From: Clostridiales bacterium
GTDB taxonomy: Bacteria; Bacillota; Clostridia; Oscillospirales; Acutalibacteraceae
Length of the DNA: 15,354 nucleotides
Direction of reading: 5' to 3'
Assembly: GCA_014799585.1 (NCBI GenBank)
Contig: JAAVHU010000047.1
Location: 1 to 15,354, forward strand
The notes below the pieces were generated by a model, which saw nothing but the letters and a program-made list of their open reading frames with translations, was not told the origin of the DNA and searched no databases. Below are positions 1 through 7,076 of this stretch, piece after piece (positions within the stretch are counted from its first letter, which is position 1; each line of letters opens with the position of its first letter). The translations under genes were made by a program, and so were the position numbers.

Positions 1-2483
1 AGTTTATCCTGAGCTGCTGCTAATTCCTTTTCAAGGCGTTTTCTTTCAGCTTCAAAATCAACAAGCTCGCCAAGAGGAATATAAATCTTTGCATCGTCTG
101 TAATAATCGTTACAGTATTTTCAAGATTGCTAAAATCAGAAGATACATTAACTTCATTCGTCGAAGCAAGACGTTTAATAAATTCAGCACCCATATTAAA
201 GGTGTTTTCCAAAGCTGTTTCAACATATACAGTTGCTTTTTTGCTTGGCGGAATATTCATTTCTGCTCTGCGGTTTCTGATTGCACGGATAGCAGACATT
301 ATCTTTTCCATTTCAGCTTCCTCTGATGCGAAATTAAGAGTATCATCATACTTAACCCATTCAGAAATCATAATGGACTCTGTATCATGAGGAAGAGCCT
401 GATAGATTTCTTCTGTAATGAACGGCATAAATGGATGAAGAAGTTTTAATATATCTGTTAATACATAAACAAGAACAGCCTTTGCAGTTTCTGCACCCTC
501 TCCGCTTTGAAGTCTAATCTTTGAAATTTCAATATACCAATCGCAGAAAACATCCCAAATAAAATCATAAAGTTTCTGAATCGCGATACCGAGTTCAAAT
601 TTATCAAGATTATCAGTAACCTCTTTTGCAAGTGTATTCAGTTTGCTTAAAATCCACTTATCTTCAACAGCCAAATCACTTGGAAGACCATCATATTTAT
701 AATCCTCGCCAAGATACATAAGAACAAATCTTGCCGCATTCCAAAGTTTATTTGCAAAGTTACGGGAAGCCTTAACTCTTTCATCAGAAAAACGCATATC
801 ATTTCCCGGTGAATTACCTGTTGCAAGAGTAAAGCGGAGTGCATCTGCGCCGTATTCATCAATAACGAGAAGCGGATCAATACCATTTCCAAGAGATTTA
901 CTCATTTTTCTACCCTGTGAGTCACGAACAAGACCATGGATAAGAACAGTATCAAACGGAACTTTTCCTGTTTGCTCAATACCTGAGAACATCATTCTCA
1001 TAACCCAGAACGGAATAATATCATAGCCTGTAACAAGCGTATTTGTTGGATAATATTTCTTATAATCCTCTGAATTTTCATCAGGCCAGCCCATTGTGGA
1101 GAATGGCCAAAGCGCTGATGAAAACCAAGTATCAAGTGTATCTGGATCCTGATGGATATGCTCACTGCCGCACTTTGAACACTTTGTTGGTGTTTCACGG
1201 CTTACGGTAATTTCACCGCAATCATCACAATACCAAGCAGGGATACGATGACCCCACCAAAGCTGACGGGAAATACACCAATCACGGATATTTTCAAGCC
1301 AATGGAAATATGTTTTTTCATATCTCTTAGGAACAAACTTTGTTTCATCATTCTTAACCGCATCAATAGCAGGACCTGCAAGCGGTTTCATCTTTACGAA
1401 CCACTGCTTGGAAACCTTAGGTTCAATCGTGGTTCCGCAACGATAGCAAGTGCCTACATTATGGGAATAATCTTCAATCTCAAGAAGAGCGCCCTCTTTT
1501 TCAAGGTCTTCAACAATAGCTTTACGGCATTCATATCTATCCATACCGCTGTATTTACCCCAACCCTCTTTGATATGGGCATCATCCGTCATAACATCAA
1601 TTACCTCAAGGTTATGGCGAAGACCAACTTCAAAGTCGTTTGGATCATGAGCTGGCGTAATTTTAACAACACCTGTTCCGAATTCAATATCAACATAATC
1701 ATCGGCAATAACAGGAATTTCACGATGAACAATAGGAAGAACAAGCATTTTGCCGATTAAATCCTTATAACGCTCATCATTCGGATTAACCGCAACAGCA
1801 GTATCACCCAAAAGCGTTTCAGGACGGGTTGTTGCAAGCTCAAGATATCCGCTACCGTCTGCAAACGGATATTTAAGATGCCAGAAATGACCCGCCTGAT
1901 CCTCATACTCAACTTCTGCATCTGAGATAGAAGTTAAGCAATGCGGACACCAGTTTACAATTCTCTCTCCCCTATAAATCAAACCTTTTTCATAAAGATT
2001 ATTAAATACTTCAACAACGGCTTTGTTACAGCCCTCATCAAGCGTAAAGCGTTCTCTGTCCCAATCGCAGGAAGAACCCATTTTCTTAAGCTGTTCAATA
2101 ATTCTTCCGCCGTACTGCTTTTTCCATTCCCAAGCACGTTCAAGGAAACCATCTCTTCCCAAATCCTCTTTTGTAACGCCCTCTTTACGCATAGCTTCAA
2201 CAATTTTTGCTTCTGTTGCAATAGAAGCGTGGTCTGTGCCGGGAAGCCACAAGGTATCATATCCATTCATTCTGTGATAACGGATAAGGATATCCTGTAA
2301 GGTATTATCAAGGGCATGTCCCATATGAAGCTGACCTGTAATGTTTGGAGGCGGAATAACAATTGTATAAGGCTTTTTATCAGATTTAACATCTGCATGG
2401 AAATAGCCGTTATCAACCCAGAACTTATATGTTCTGTCCTCAACATTGGCAGGATTATATTGTTTTTCAAGATCTTTTGCCAT
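1..2483 (-). CDS. valS: Valine--tRNA ligase (ValS), C-terminal end cut off by window
   Basis: Class I aminoacyl-tRNA synthetase that charges tRNA-Val in the cytoplasm and edits misactivated threonine. The minus strand is open from an ATG at 2483 to the window edge, giving 827 residues; full-length bacterial ValS is about 880, so about 50 residues of the C-terminal coiled coil are missing. The class I HIGH signature is HMGH at residues 53-56 after PPPNITGQL, and the second signature KMSKS is at residues 526-530. Between them lie the editing-domain stretch with [13 protein letters not shown] and two CxxC pairs (CYRCG and CDDC...CSKC). The visible C-terminus ([11 protein letters not shown]) begins the family's tRNA-binding coiled coil. 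The start has GGAG nine bases upstream and follows a T-box leader directly. Several open frames on the plus strand here are antisense shadows. Identification is secure. Confidence 0.97.
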   Translation of the reverse strand, partial: MAKDLEKQYNPANVEDRTYKFWVDNGYFHADVKSDKKPYTIVIPPPNITGQLHMGHALDNTLQDILIRYHRMNGYDTLWLPGTDHASIATEAKIVEAMRKEGVTKEDLGRDGFLERAWEWKKQYGGRIIEQLKKMGSSCDWDRERFTLDEGCNKAVVEVFNNLYEKGLIYRGERIVNWCPHCLTSISDAEVEYEDQAGHFWHLKYPFADGSGYLELATTRPETLLGDTAVAVNPNDERYKDLIGKMLVLPIVHREIPVIADDYVDIEFGTGVVKITPAHDPNDFEVGLRHNLEVIDVMTDDAHIKEGWGKYSGMDRYECRKAIVEDLEKEGALLEIEDYSHNVGTCYRCGTTIEPKVSKQWFVKMKPLAGPAIDAVKNDETKFVPKRYEKTYFHWLENIRDWCISRQLWWGHRIPAWYCDDCGEITVSRETPTKCSKCGSEHIHQDPDTLDTWFSSALWPFSTMGWPDENSEDYKKYYPTNTLVTGYDIIPFWVMRMMFSGIEQTGKVPFDTVLIHGLVRDSQGRKMSKSLGNGIDPLLVIDEYGADALRFTLATGNSPGNDMRFSDERVKASRNFANKLWNAARFVLMYLGEDYKYDGLPSDLAVEDKWILSKLNTLAKEVTDNLDKFELGIAIQKLYDFIWDVFCDWYIEISKIRLQSGEGAETAKAVLVYVLTDILKLLHPFMPFITEEIYQALPHDTESIMISEWVKYDDTLNFASEEAEMEKIMSAIRAIRNRRAEMNIPPSKKATVYVETALENTFNMGAEFIKRLASTNEVNVSSDFSNLENTVTIITDDAKIYIPLGELVDFEAERKRLEKELAAAQDK

Positions 2484-2748
2484 AGTATCATCTCCTGTAT
2501 AAATTAAAAAAGCTTTCGCCTCAAAAATGAGACGAAAGCATAATGTTTCCGTGGTACCACTCAAATTGCATTTTACAATTAAAATGCCGCTTAAATCTTT
2601 AACGCAGATATACGGGCAGAACTACTATGATTTCACCCTGCCGGCTCATACGCTACCTTCACTGACTTTCCTTTATGACTTGCACCAACCGTCAATTCTC
2701 TGAAAATTCCAATCAGATACTCCTCGTAATCGTTGCCGTTTATTATTG
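2484..2748 (-). promoter_or_regulatory. T-box leader (tRNA-Val sensing) of valS
   Basis: This untranslated leader binds uncharged tRNA-Val and prevents termination so that valS is transcribed. Seen: the T-box sequence TGAGTGGTACCACGGAAA at about 2546-2563 (minus strand), a Stem I with the AGUA/GAA internal-loop signature, and an intrinsic terminator directly before the ribosome-binding site. The UGGU in the T-box bulge can pair with the ACCA 3' end expected of tRNA-Val. In the specifier loop (5' arm UACG...AGUA, 3' arm GAAGGUAGCGUA) the GUA codon at 2656-2654 matches valine and the gene; the triplet GGU one base earlier is the only alternative register. The class is certain; the exact helix borders are by eye. 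Confidence 0.95.
2505..2539 (-). terminator. T-box regulated intrinsic terminator before valS
   Basis: The stem GCTTTCG (2533-2539 with 2512-2518) is extended by a GAG/CTC segment (2529-2531 with 2520-2522) across one mismatch. A six-T tract follows on the minus strand, about 22 bases before the valS start. In the tRNA-bound state the T-box antiterminator just upstream should replace it. Confidence 0.9.
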
Positions 2749-2753
2749 AAAAT

Positions 2754-2782
2754 ATTTTAACAAAGATAAAAGCTATTGTCAA
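2754..2782 (-). promoter_or_regulatory. Sigma-A promoter of valS
   Basis: On the minus strand there is a perfect -35 TTGACA (2782-2777), a 17-base spacer and a -10 TAAAAT (2759-2754). Transcription would start near 2747, just ahead of Stem I of the T-box leader, which fits well. Confidence 0.88.
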
Positions 2783-2810
2783 GTATTAACAAAGAAGTAA
2801 TAGGATAACA

Positions 2811-2842
2811 AAAAGGGCGGATACTATCCGCCCCTACAATTT
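2811..2842 (-). terminator. Intrinsic terminator of the LRR surface-protein gene; hairpin repeat copy 1
   Basis: An 8-bp perfect stem GGGCGGAT/ATCCGCCC (2815-2822 with 2826-2833) has a 3-base loop and is followed by TTTTT on the minus strand, 24 bases after the stop codon of the LRR gene. The flank TTGTAGG before the stem is shared with the second copy at 8193-8218, which points to a dispersed repeat used as a terminator. Confidence 0.85.
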
Positions 2843-2856
2843 ATTGTTACGAATTC

Positions 2857-5706
2857 TTATTTTCTTTTAGCACTTACAACACTGCTGTAATTTGATGTTG
2901 CAGAACTGTTTTTACTTGTTACTGCAATTATTTTATAGCTGTAAGTTTTACCTTTTGCTGCTACACCTGTTGTATATGATGTTCCTGTTACAGTTTTTAC
3001 CCACTTGTAAGTGCCGTTTGCCTGTTTGAGATAAACACCGTATTTTGTAGCCCCTGCAACCTTGTTCCAAGAAAGTTTAAACGTACCATTCTTGTTTACA
3101 ACAGCCTTAACACCGCTTGGTGTTTGCAGTTTCTTGTTATTCGTTACATTAACAGCATTGCTGAATTCAGACACAACCGAACTTGTATTTCCAACTGCTA
3201 ATACTTTATAATTATAAGTTCTGCCATACTGTGCAGTTCCTGTTGTCCAAGATGTTCCTGTAACAGTCTTTACCCAAGTATATGTGCCATTTGCATTCTT
3301 ATAGTAAATGCCATACTTTATAGCCCCTGCAATCTTATTCCAAGAAAGCGTAAATGAGCCGTTTGCATTCACTGTTCCTTTTAATACCGGTTTTGCAAGC
3401 CCTGTTGCAGGGATGGTTTCTTTTTTCGTTGATTTGCAGTTTTTGCAGGTGTATGTTTTTACGCCTGCTGTTGTAACTGATGCAGGTGTTGTTATCTTTC
3501 CGCTGTCATAACTATGGCCCGTTGCTTTAACAGTTTTCTGAGCTGTGATAACTGTATTACACACAGAACAATGCGACCCTGCAGTTTTCCCTGCCTTTGT
3601 GCAGGTTGGGGCTACTGCCTTATCTGTTACTGCTTTATGACCCGTAGCCTTTATTGCTTCTGTTACAGTAGCTTTACATACTGAGCAGGTATAGGTTTTA
3701 ACACCATTTGCAGTGCAGGTTGCCGCTTTTGTAACCTTGCCGTTATCATAGCTGTGCCCTGTTGTTTCAATAGTTTCCTGTGCATCAATAATAGTATTAC
3801 ATACTGAGCAATGAGTACCCACTGTTAAACCTGTTGTTGAACAAGTTGGTGCAACAGCATTGTCTATTACAACTTTATGACCCGTTGCAGGAACTGTTGC
3901 CTGTGCGGAAAAAACTGTATTACAAACAGAACAATGTGAACCTTCTGTTTTGCCTGCTGTTGTACAGGTTGGGGCAACAGCCTTGTCTGTTACAACTTTA
4001 TGACCTGTTGCGAAAATCGTTTCTGTTTTAATAATTGTACAATTCGAGCAAACATATTCTTTTCTACCGGGTGATGTACAGGTTGGCGCTTTTGTAACCT
4101 TGCCGTTATCATAGCTGTGCCCTGTTGCAGGGATAGTTTCTATTTTGGTTACACCACAAGCTGTGCAAGTATATGTCTTTTCACCTTTTAAAGTGCAAGT
4201 TGCATTTTTCGTGATTTCCCCATTATCGAAAGTATGCTCTGTCATAGGGATACTATATGTTTGCGTTGCACCACAGTTTGTGCAAGTACGTGTTCTGATA
4301 CCGTGTTCAGAACACGTTGGTGCCTGTGTTATTTCACCACTGTTATAGCTATGGTATTCTTTTGAGATTTCCTCTGTTTTTATTTCACCACAAATTGTGC
4401 AGGTATATGTTTTTTCCCCTTTTTCACTGCACGTAGCCGTTTTTGTGATTATTCCATTATCAAATACATGCCTACAATTAATAACACCATCTGAGCAGTA
4501 AATAACCGACTTAAATAATTGACTATTGCTATCGTTATTCGTTTTAAGCTCATTCCATTCATTTATGGTGCCATCATAATATACAGCAGAAATAGTAGTG
4601 TCGTAAAATGCCATACGGTCAATATGTGTTACACTATTTGACATTGTAATTTCCGTTATACGCGGACAATCAGAAAAGACACTGCTGCCGATAGTTGTAA
4701 CATTGTTTCCGATTATTACACTTTCTAAGCTTACACAATAACGAAACGCACCAGAGCCAATCGTTGTAACACTATTTGGAATTCTTACACTTTTTATATA
4801 GGAAAGACCTTCAAATGCATAATCATTAATGCTTGTTACCCCTTCCGGAATGGTTATGCTTTTTAAACTGTTGCAATTATAAAATGCAGATTTACCAATA
4901 CTTGTTACATTATTTCCGATTGATATATTCTCCAAACTAACGCAATTATAAAATGCCTTGTCATCAATAGCTGTAACGCTTTCAGGAAGATTGATTTCTG
5001 CTAAGTATGTACAATTATTAAACGCAGAGTTACCTATGCTTGTAACTTTATCACCCATTGTTACGCTAACTAAGTTAGTGCAACCACTGAACACTGCAGA
5101 TTCAATACTTGTAACACCGTTTGGAAGAATTACATTTGTTAAACTATCACAAGAAGCAAACGCACCACTTTCAATGCTTGTTACACTGGAAGGGATTGTT
5201 ATGCTTATTAAACTATGACAAGCATTAAATGCCTGCTCACCGATACTTGTTACACCATCAGGAATATTTACGCTTTTTAAATTACTGCAATAGCAAAATG
5301 CAAGCCTATTGATACTTGTTATACCGCTTCCGAGCGTTACAGTTTCCAACTTTGAGAAATTGGTAAACATCCAATCTTTAATACTTGTTACAGTATCAGG
5401 AATCACTACACTAATTAAAGAATCTTCTTGCGTTAAAAATGCATTTCTGGAAATACTTGTAACTGTTTTACCATCTATTTCGCTTGGAATGGATACTTCA
5501 AGGTCAGGGCCAATGTAATCATCAATCTCTATCGTTCCGTCAGCAAGAACTTTATAGGTATAATCCCCACTTGTTACGCTGCTTAATGCATAAGCAGAAA
5601 GGTCTATACCCGCAGTTATGCTAAAAAGCATTACTATTGCAAGCAATAAACTAAATACTTTTTTGAATGTAAAAGCCAATTTTCTTTTTTCAATTTTATT
5701 TTCCAT
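2857..5706 (-). CDS. Secreted BspA-type leucine-rich repeat protein with His/Cys repeats and two Fn3 domains
   Basis: Predicted exported protein of about 949 residues, probably for adhesion or binding at the cell surface; the ligand is unknown. A basic N-terminus and hydrophobic core (about residues 15-38) form a signal peptide with likely cleavage after AYA at about 40. Residues 80-370 hold 13 LRR_5 repeats of about 23 residues with the core VTSIxxxAF. A YYDGTINEWN segment follows, as is common after such repeats. Residues 413-769 contain nine tandem units of about 35-45 residues, each H-x(12-13)-C...C-x2-C; the ninth lacks the first Cys. Residues 770-949 form two near-duplicate Fn3-like domains. 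No LPXTG motif or C-terminal membrane anchor is seen, so attachment is unclear. I chose the ATG at 5706 because GGAGG lies ten bases upstream; a TTG six codons earlier overlaps that site. The gene has its own promoter and terminator and is a single-gene unit. Confidence 0.9.
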   Translation of the reverse strand: MENKIEKRKLAFTFKKVFSLLLAIVMLFSITAGIDLSAYALSSVTSGDYTYKVLADGTIEIDDYIGPDLEVSIPSEIDGKTVTSISRNAFLTQEDSLISVVIPDTVTSIKDWMFTNFSKLETVTLGSGITSINRLAFCYCSNLKSVNIPDGVTSIGEQAFNACHSLISITIPSSVTSIESGAFASCDSLTNVILPNGVTSIESAVFSGCTNLVSVTMGDKVTSIGNSAFNNCTYLAEINLPESVTAIDDKAFYNCVSLENISIGNNVTSIGKSAFYNCNSLKSITIPEGVTSINDYAFEGLSYIKSVRIPNSVTTIGSGAFRYCVSLESVIIGNNVTTIGSSVFSDCPRITEITMSNSVTHIDRMAFYDTTISAVYYDGTINEWNELKTNNDSNSQLFKSVIYCSDGVINCRHVFDNGIITKTATCSEKGEKTYTCTICGEIKTEEISKEYHSYNSGEITQAPTCSEHGIRTRTCTNCGATQTYSIPMTEHTFDNGEITKNATCTLKGEKTYTCTACGVTKIETIPATGHSYDNGKVTKAPTCTSPGRKEYVCSNCTIIKTETIFATGHKVVTDKAVAPTCTTAGKTEGSHCSVCNTVFSAQATVPATGHKVVIDNAVAPTCSTTGLTVGTHCSVCNTIIDAQETIETTGHSYDNGKVTKAATCTANGVKTYTCSVCKATVTEAIKATGHKAVTDKAVAPTCTKAGKTAGSHCSVCNTVITAQKTVKATGHSYDSGKITTPASVTTAGVKTYTCKNCKSTKKETIPATGLAKPVLKGTVNANGSFTLSWNKIAGAIKYGIYYKNANGTYTWVKTVTGTSWTTGTAQYGRTYNYKVLAVGNTSSVVSEFSNAVNVTNNKKLQTPSGVKAVVNKNGTFKLSWNKVAGATKYGVYLKQANGTYKWVKTVTGTSYTTGVAAKGKTYSYKIIAVTSKNSSATSNYSSVVSAKRK

Positions 5707-5813
5707 AATACCCACGACCTCCAAGGAAAAATAAACATCAAAAAGTTACGCCGCATAAGGCAATAACAAAAACACTTACCGAACAAATCGGATAGGATGT
5801 TATATATAATTTA

Positions 5814-5842
5814 AATATAGCACTACTTAAATCATTAGTCAA
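5814..5842 (-). promoter_or_regulatory. Sigma-A promoter of the LRR surface-protein gene
   Basis: Minus-strand -35 TTGACT (5842-5837), 17-base spacer and -10 TATATT (5819-5814). The -35 lies right after the T-tract of the terminator at 5844-5872, so the LRR gene starts afresh and is insulated from the transcript upstream. The leader would be about 100 bases. Confidence 0.82.
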
Positions 5843-5843
5843 G

Positions 5844-5872
5844 AAAAAAACTCCCATCACTTTGATGGGAGT
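5844..5872 (-). terminator. Intrinsic terminator of the putative non-coding RNA
   Basis: Perfect stem ACTCCCATCA/TGATGGGAGT (5850-5859 with 5863-5872) with a 3-base loop and a seven-T tract (5850-5844) on the minus strand. No protein gene lies immediately upstream on this strand, so it must end a non-coding transcript or attenuate a long leader of the LRR gene. Confidence 0.9.
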
Positions 5873-6345
5873 TGATATTTTTATCTATTAAATTTACTTA
5901 GTACATTGGACTAACCTCTCACAATTATTTTTTTGAAACAATGAAGCTCCTTAACATGGAACCATCTCCTCAAATAATTATCGTTTGTCGAGTTTATATT
6001 AGTTAGTGCATCGGACTACTCCTTAGTTTATTTGGGTGAAGATTTTTTATCTTCAAGCTTTTGCAGGGAAAGCTAAATTCATATACAATTAAATTAAATT
6101 AAATTTTTTAGACGCCTGTGTATTCATCTAATGGTTCCTGCTATAACTAATTTACTGCTTTATAGCTTGCTGCCCGTTATTGACTCTTTTTATCAATTCT
6201 GCCGACAGCCCATTCCGTTATATTACCTGAATACTGAGCAGGCGTTTGTCTGACCTGGTTCTGTATCTACCATCGGACAAAGCCTCCTTTCATAATTTGA
6301 ACTTAACCAAGAATTCTACTTCAATTCTTCCCTCTCTTAAGTTCA
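5844..6345 (-). ncRNA. Putative structured RNA of about 500 nt, class not recognised
   Basis: A consensus promoter and a strong intrinsic terminator bracket about 500 bases with no long reading frame. Complementary segments seen, in plus coordinates: 6337-6346 with 6297-6306 (10 bp, with an inner 7-bp stem 6309-6315/6323-6329); 6276-6281 with 6245-6250; 6239-6245 with 6112-6118 (7 bp, enclosing about 120 bases); 6204-6209 with 6169-6174 plus inner 6193-6197/6179-6183; 6160-6166 with 6140-6146; 6131-6138 with 5958-5965 (8 bp, long range); 6069-6074 with 6056-6061; 6049-6055 with 6037-6043. Two small look-alike hairpins have loops in GUCCRAUG (about 5898-5914 and 6004-6018). The marks of tmRNA, RNase P RNA, SRP RNA, 6S RNA and T-box are absent. 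It could be a large ornate RNA such as ROOL, a new class, or an attenuator leader of the LRR gene. The start is inferred from the promoter. Confidence 0.65.
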
Positions 6346-6350
6346 ACCTC

Positions 6351-6379
6351 ATAATAACACACCTTTTAGCAATTGTCAA
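6351..6379 (-). promoter_or_regulatory. Sigma-A promoter of the putative non-coding RNA
   Basis: Perfect -35 TTGACA (6379-6374), 17-base spacer and -10 TATTAT (6356-6351) on the minus strand, with start expected near 6344. It is one of the best promoter matches in the window and suggests strong expression. It is divergent from the DUF1292 promoter about 60 bases away. Confidence 0.87.
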
Positions 6380-6437
6380 TAGTTTTTTTCAACATTTTTA
6401 AAATAAATTGTAAGTTTTTAACAATTCGATATAAGTA

Positions 6438-6466
6438 TTGACTAAGCATAATGAAAAGTATATAAT
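6438..6466 (+). promoter_or_regulatory. Sigma-A promoter of the DUF1292 gene
   Basis: -35 TTGACT (6438-6443), 17-base spacer and perfect -10 TATAAT (6461-6466). Transcription would start near 6473, leaving a short leader with AAAGGA about 8 bases ahead of the ATG. Confidence 0.87.
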
Positions 6467-6495
6467 ATTATAGACAAATTGAAAGGAAGAATAAT

Positions 6496-6813
6496 ATGGA
6501 TAACGAAAAAGAGTTTTACGAACCTGATATTATTTCAGTTACCGATGATAACGGAAACGAAATATTATTTGAACTTCTTGAAAGATATGAAACAGATGAA
6601 GACGTTTATGTTGCTATAACAGAATACAGAGATGATGCCGAAGAAATCGTTGAGGCTGATTACGAAGTGATTATTCTTAAAGTGCTTGAAGATGACGGCG
6701 AAGAATACCTTGCTGAAATTGAGGACGAAATGGAATACGAACAGGTTTCTGATATTCTTATGGCAAAGGTTGAGGAAAAATTTGAGGTTGAATATTTTGA
6801 ACCTGAGCAGTGA
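6496..6813 (+). CDS. DUF1292 family protein (YrzB-like)
   Basis: Small, very acidic cytoplasmic protein of 105 residues. The opening (ISVTDDNGNEILFELLERYE), the central DYEVIILKVLEDDGEEYLAEIEDEMEYE and the C-terminal VSDILMAKVEEKF correspond to the DUF1292/YrzB family of Firmicutes; the function is unknown. In many relatives the gene sits with alaS and ruvX/yrrK; here it stands alone, with its own promoter and 6S RNA directly downstream. The start is an ATG with AAAGGAAG upstream, and codon use looks ordinary. The stop codon lies about 20 bases before the putative -10 of the 6S RNA, so readthrough into that RNA is possible. Confidence 0.9.
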   Translation: MDNEKEFYEPDIISVTDDNGNEILFELLERYETDEDVYVAITEYRDDAEEIVEADYEVIILKVLEDDGEEYLAEIEDEMEYEQVSDILMAKVEEKFEVEYFEPEQ

Positions 6814-6832
6814 TACTATATAACATAGATAG

Positions 6833-6838
6833 TATATT
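6833..6838 (+). promoter_or_regulatory. Probable -10 element of 6S RNA
   Basis: TATATT lies 7-8 bases before the first base of the 6S closing stem (about 6846), which is the spacing expected for its start. The -35 region around 6810-6816 matches the consensus poorly. An alternative is TTGAAC (6797-6802), 16 bases, TATAAC (6819-6824), which would start about 15 bases earlier. Confidence 0.5.
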
Positions 6839-6845
6839 GTTTACA

Positions 6846-7036
6846 GTCTGTGCATCTCGACAACCGAAAGCTTTAATAACCCGAACAATCTTTTATTAGG
6901 GATTTACGCTCGCCTTATGGGTATGCAGACCTCCCGCTTTTATGCGGACGTTGGTAGCACAAAGTAATGCGGCTAAAACCCACCTGCTTTAATATGCAGG
7001 TTATTCTCAGTTTTCGGCGGATGTGCGGATTTTTTG
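6846..7036 (+). ncRNA. ssrS: 6S RNA (RNA polymerase-binding regulator)
   Basis: 6S RNA mimics an open promoter and binds the housekeeping sigma-RNA polymerase holoenzyme, mainly in slow growth. The stretch is about 190 bases, the family's usual size. A closing stem joins 6846-6856 to 7020-7030, followed across an internal loop by CCGAAA (6864-6869) with TTTCGG (7011-7016 region). The 3' half carries GGCTAAAAC, then a small hairpin CCTGC/GCAGG (6983-7000), then CGGCGGATGTGCGG. From memory, E. coli 6S RNA has the same order: GCCTTAAAAC, a CCTTGAA/TTCAAGG hairpin, then CGGCGGCATCTCGG. A T-run follows at 7030-7035. The class rests on this architecture and recalled sequence likeness, not on a model search. 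Confidence 0.8.
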
Positions 7037-7045
7037 AAAACGAAA

Positions 7046-7075
7046 GGCTATGCTTACGCATAGCCTGTTTTTTTA
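7046..7075. terminator. Intrinsic terminator between 6S RNA and the convergent epimerase gene
   Basis: Perfect 8-bp stem GGCTATGC/GCATAGCC (7046-7053 with 7058-7065), 4-base loop, then TGTTTTTTTA on the plus strand. On the minus strand the stem is followed by TTTCGTTTTC, so it can also serve the epimerase gene that ends at 7077. Confidence 0.87.
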
Positions 7076-7076
7076 T

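Noticed and set aside
127..2507. Open frames of 60-170 codons on the plus strand, and shorter minus frames, across this stretch
   Set aside because: They lie antisense or out of frame inside valS, lack ribosome-binding sites and match no family; valS explains the segment fully.
3399..5500. Periodic DNA in this segment as a CRISPR array or non-coding tandem repeat
   Set aside because: The period (about 69 bases, then 105-135) is a multiple of three and comes from protein repeats (LRR and His/Cys units) in one intact reading frame; units vary at the third codon position and there are no unrelated spacers.
5844..6345. The gene-free RNA as RNase P RNA, tmRNA, SRP RNA or a metal/nucleotide riboswitch
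   Set aside because: Short likenesses such as ACAGAA or GGAGG...GUCC occur, but the conserved order of RNase P elements, the tmRNA GGUUCGAC and Ala-rich tag, and the SRP GGUCCGGAAGGAAGCAG core are absent; no M-box or other riboswitch core could be laid out.
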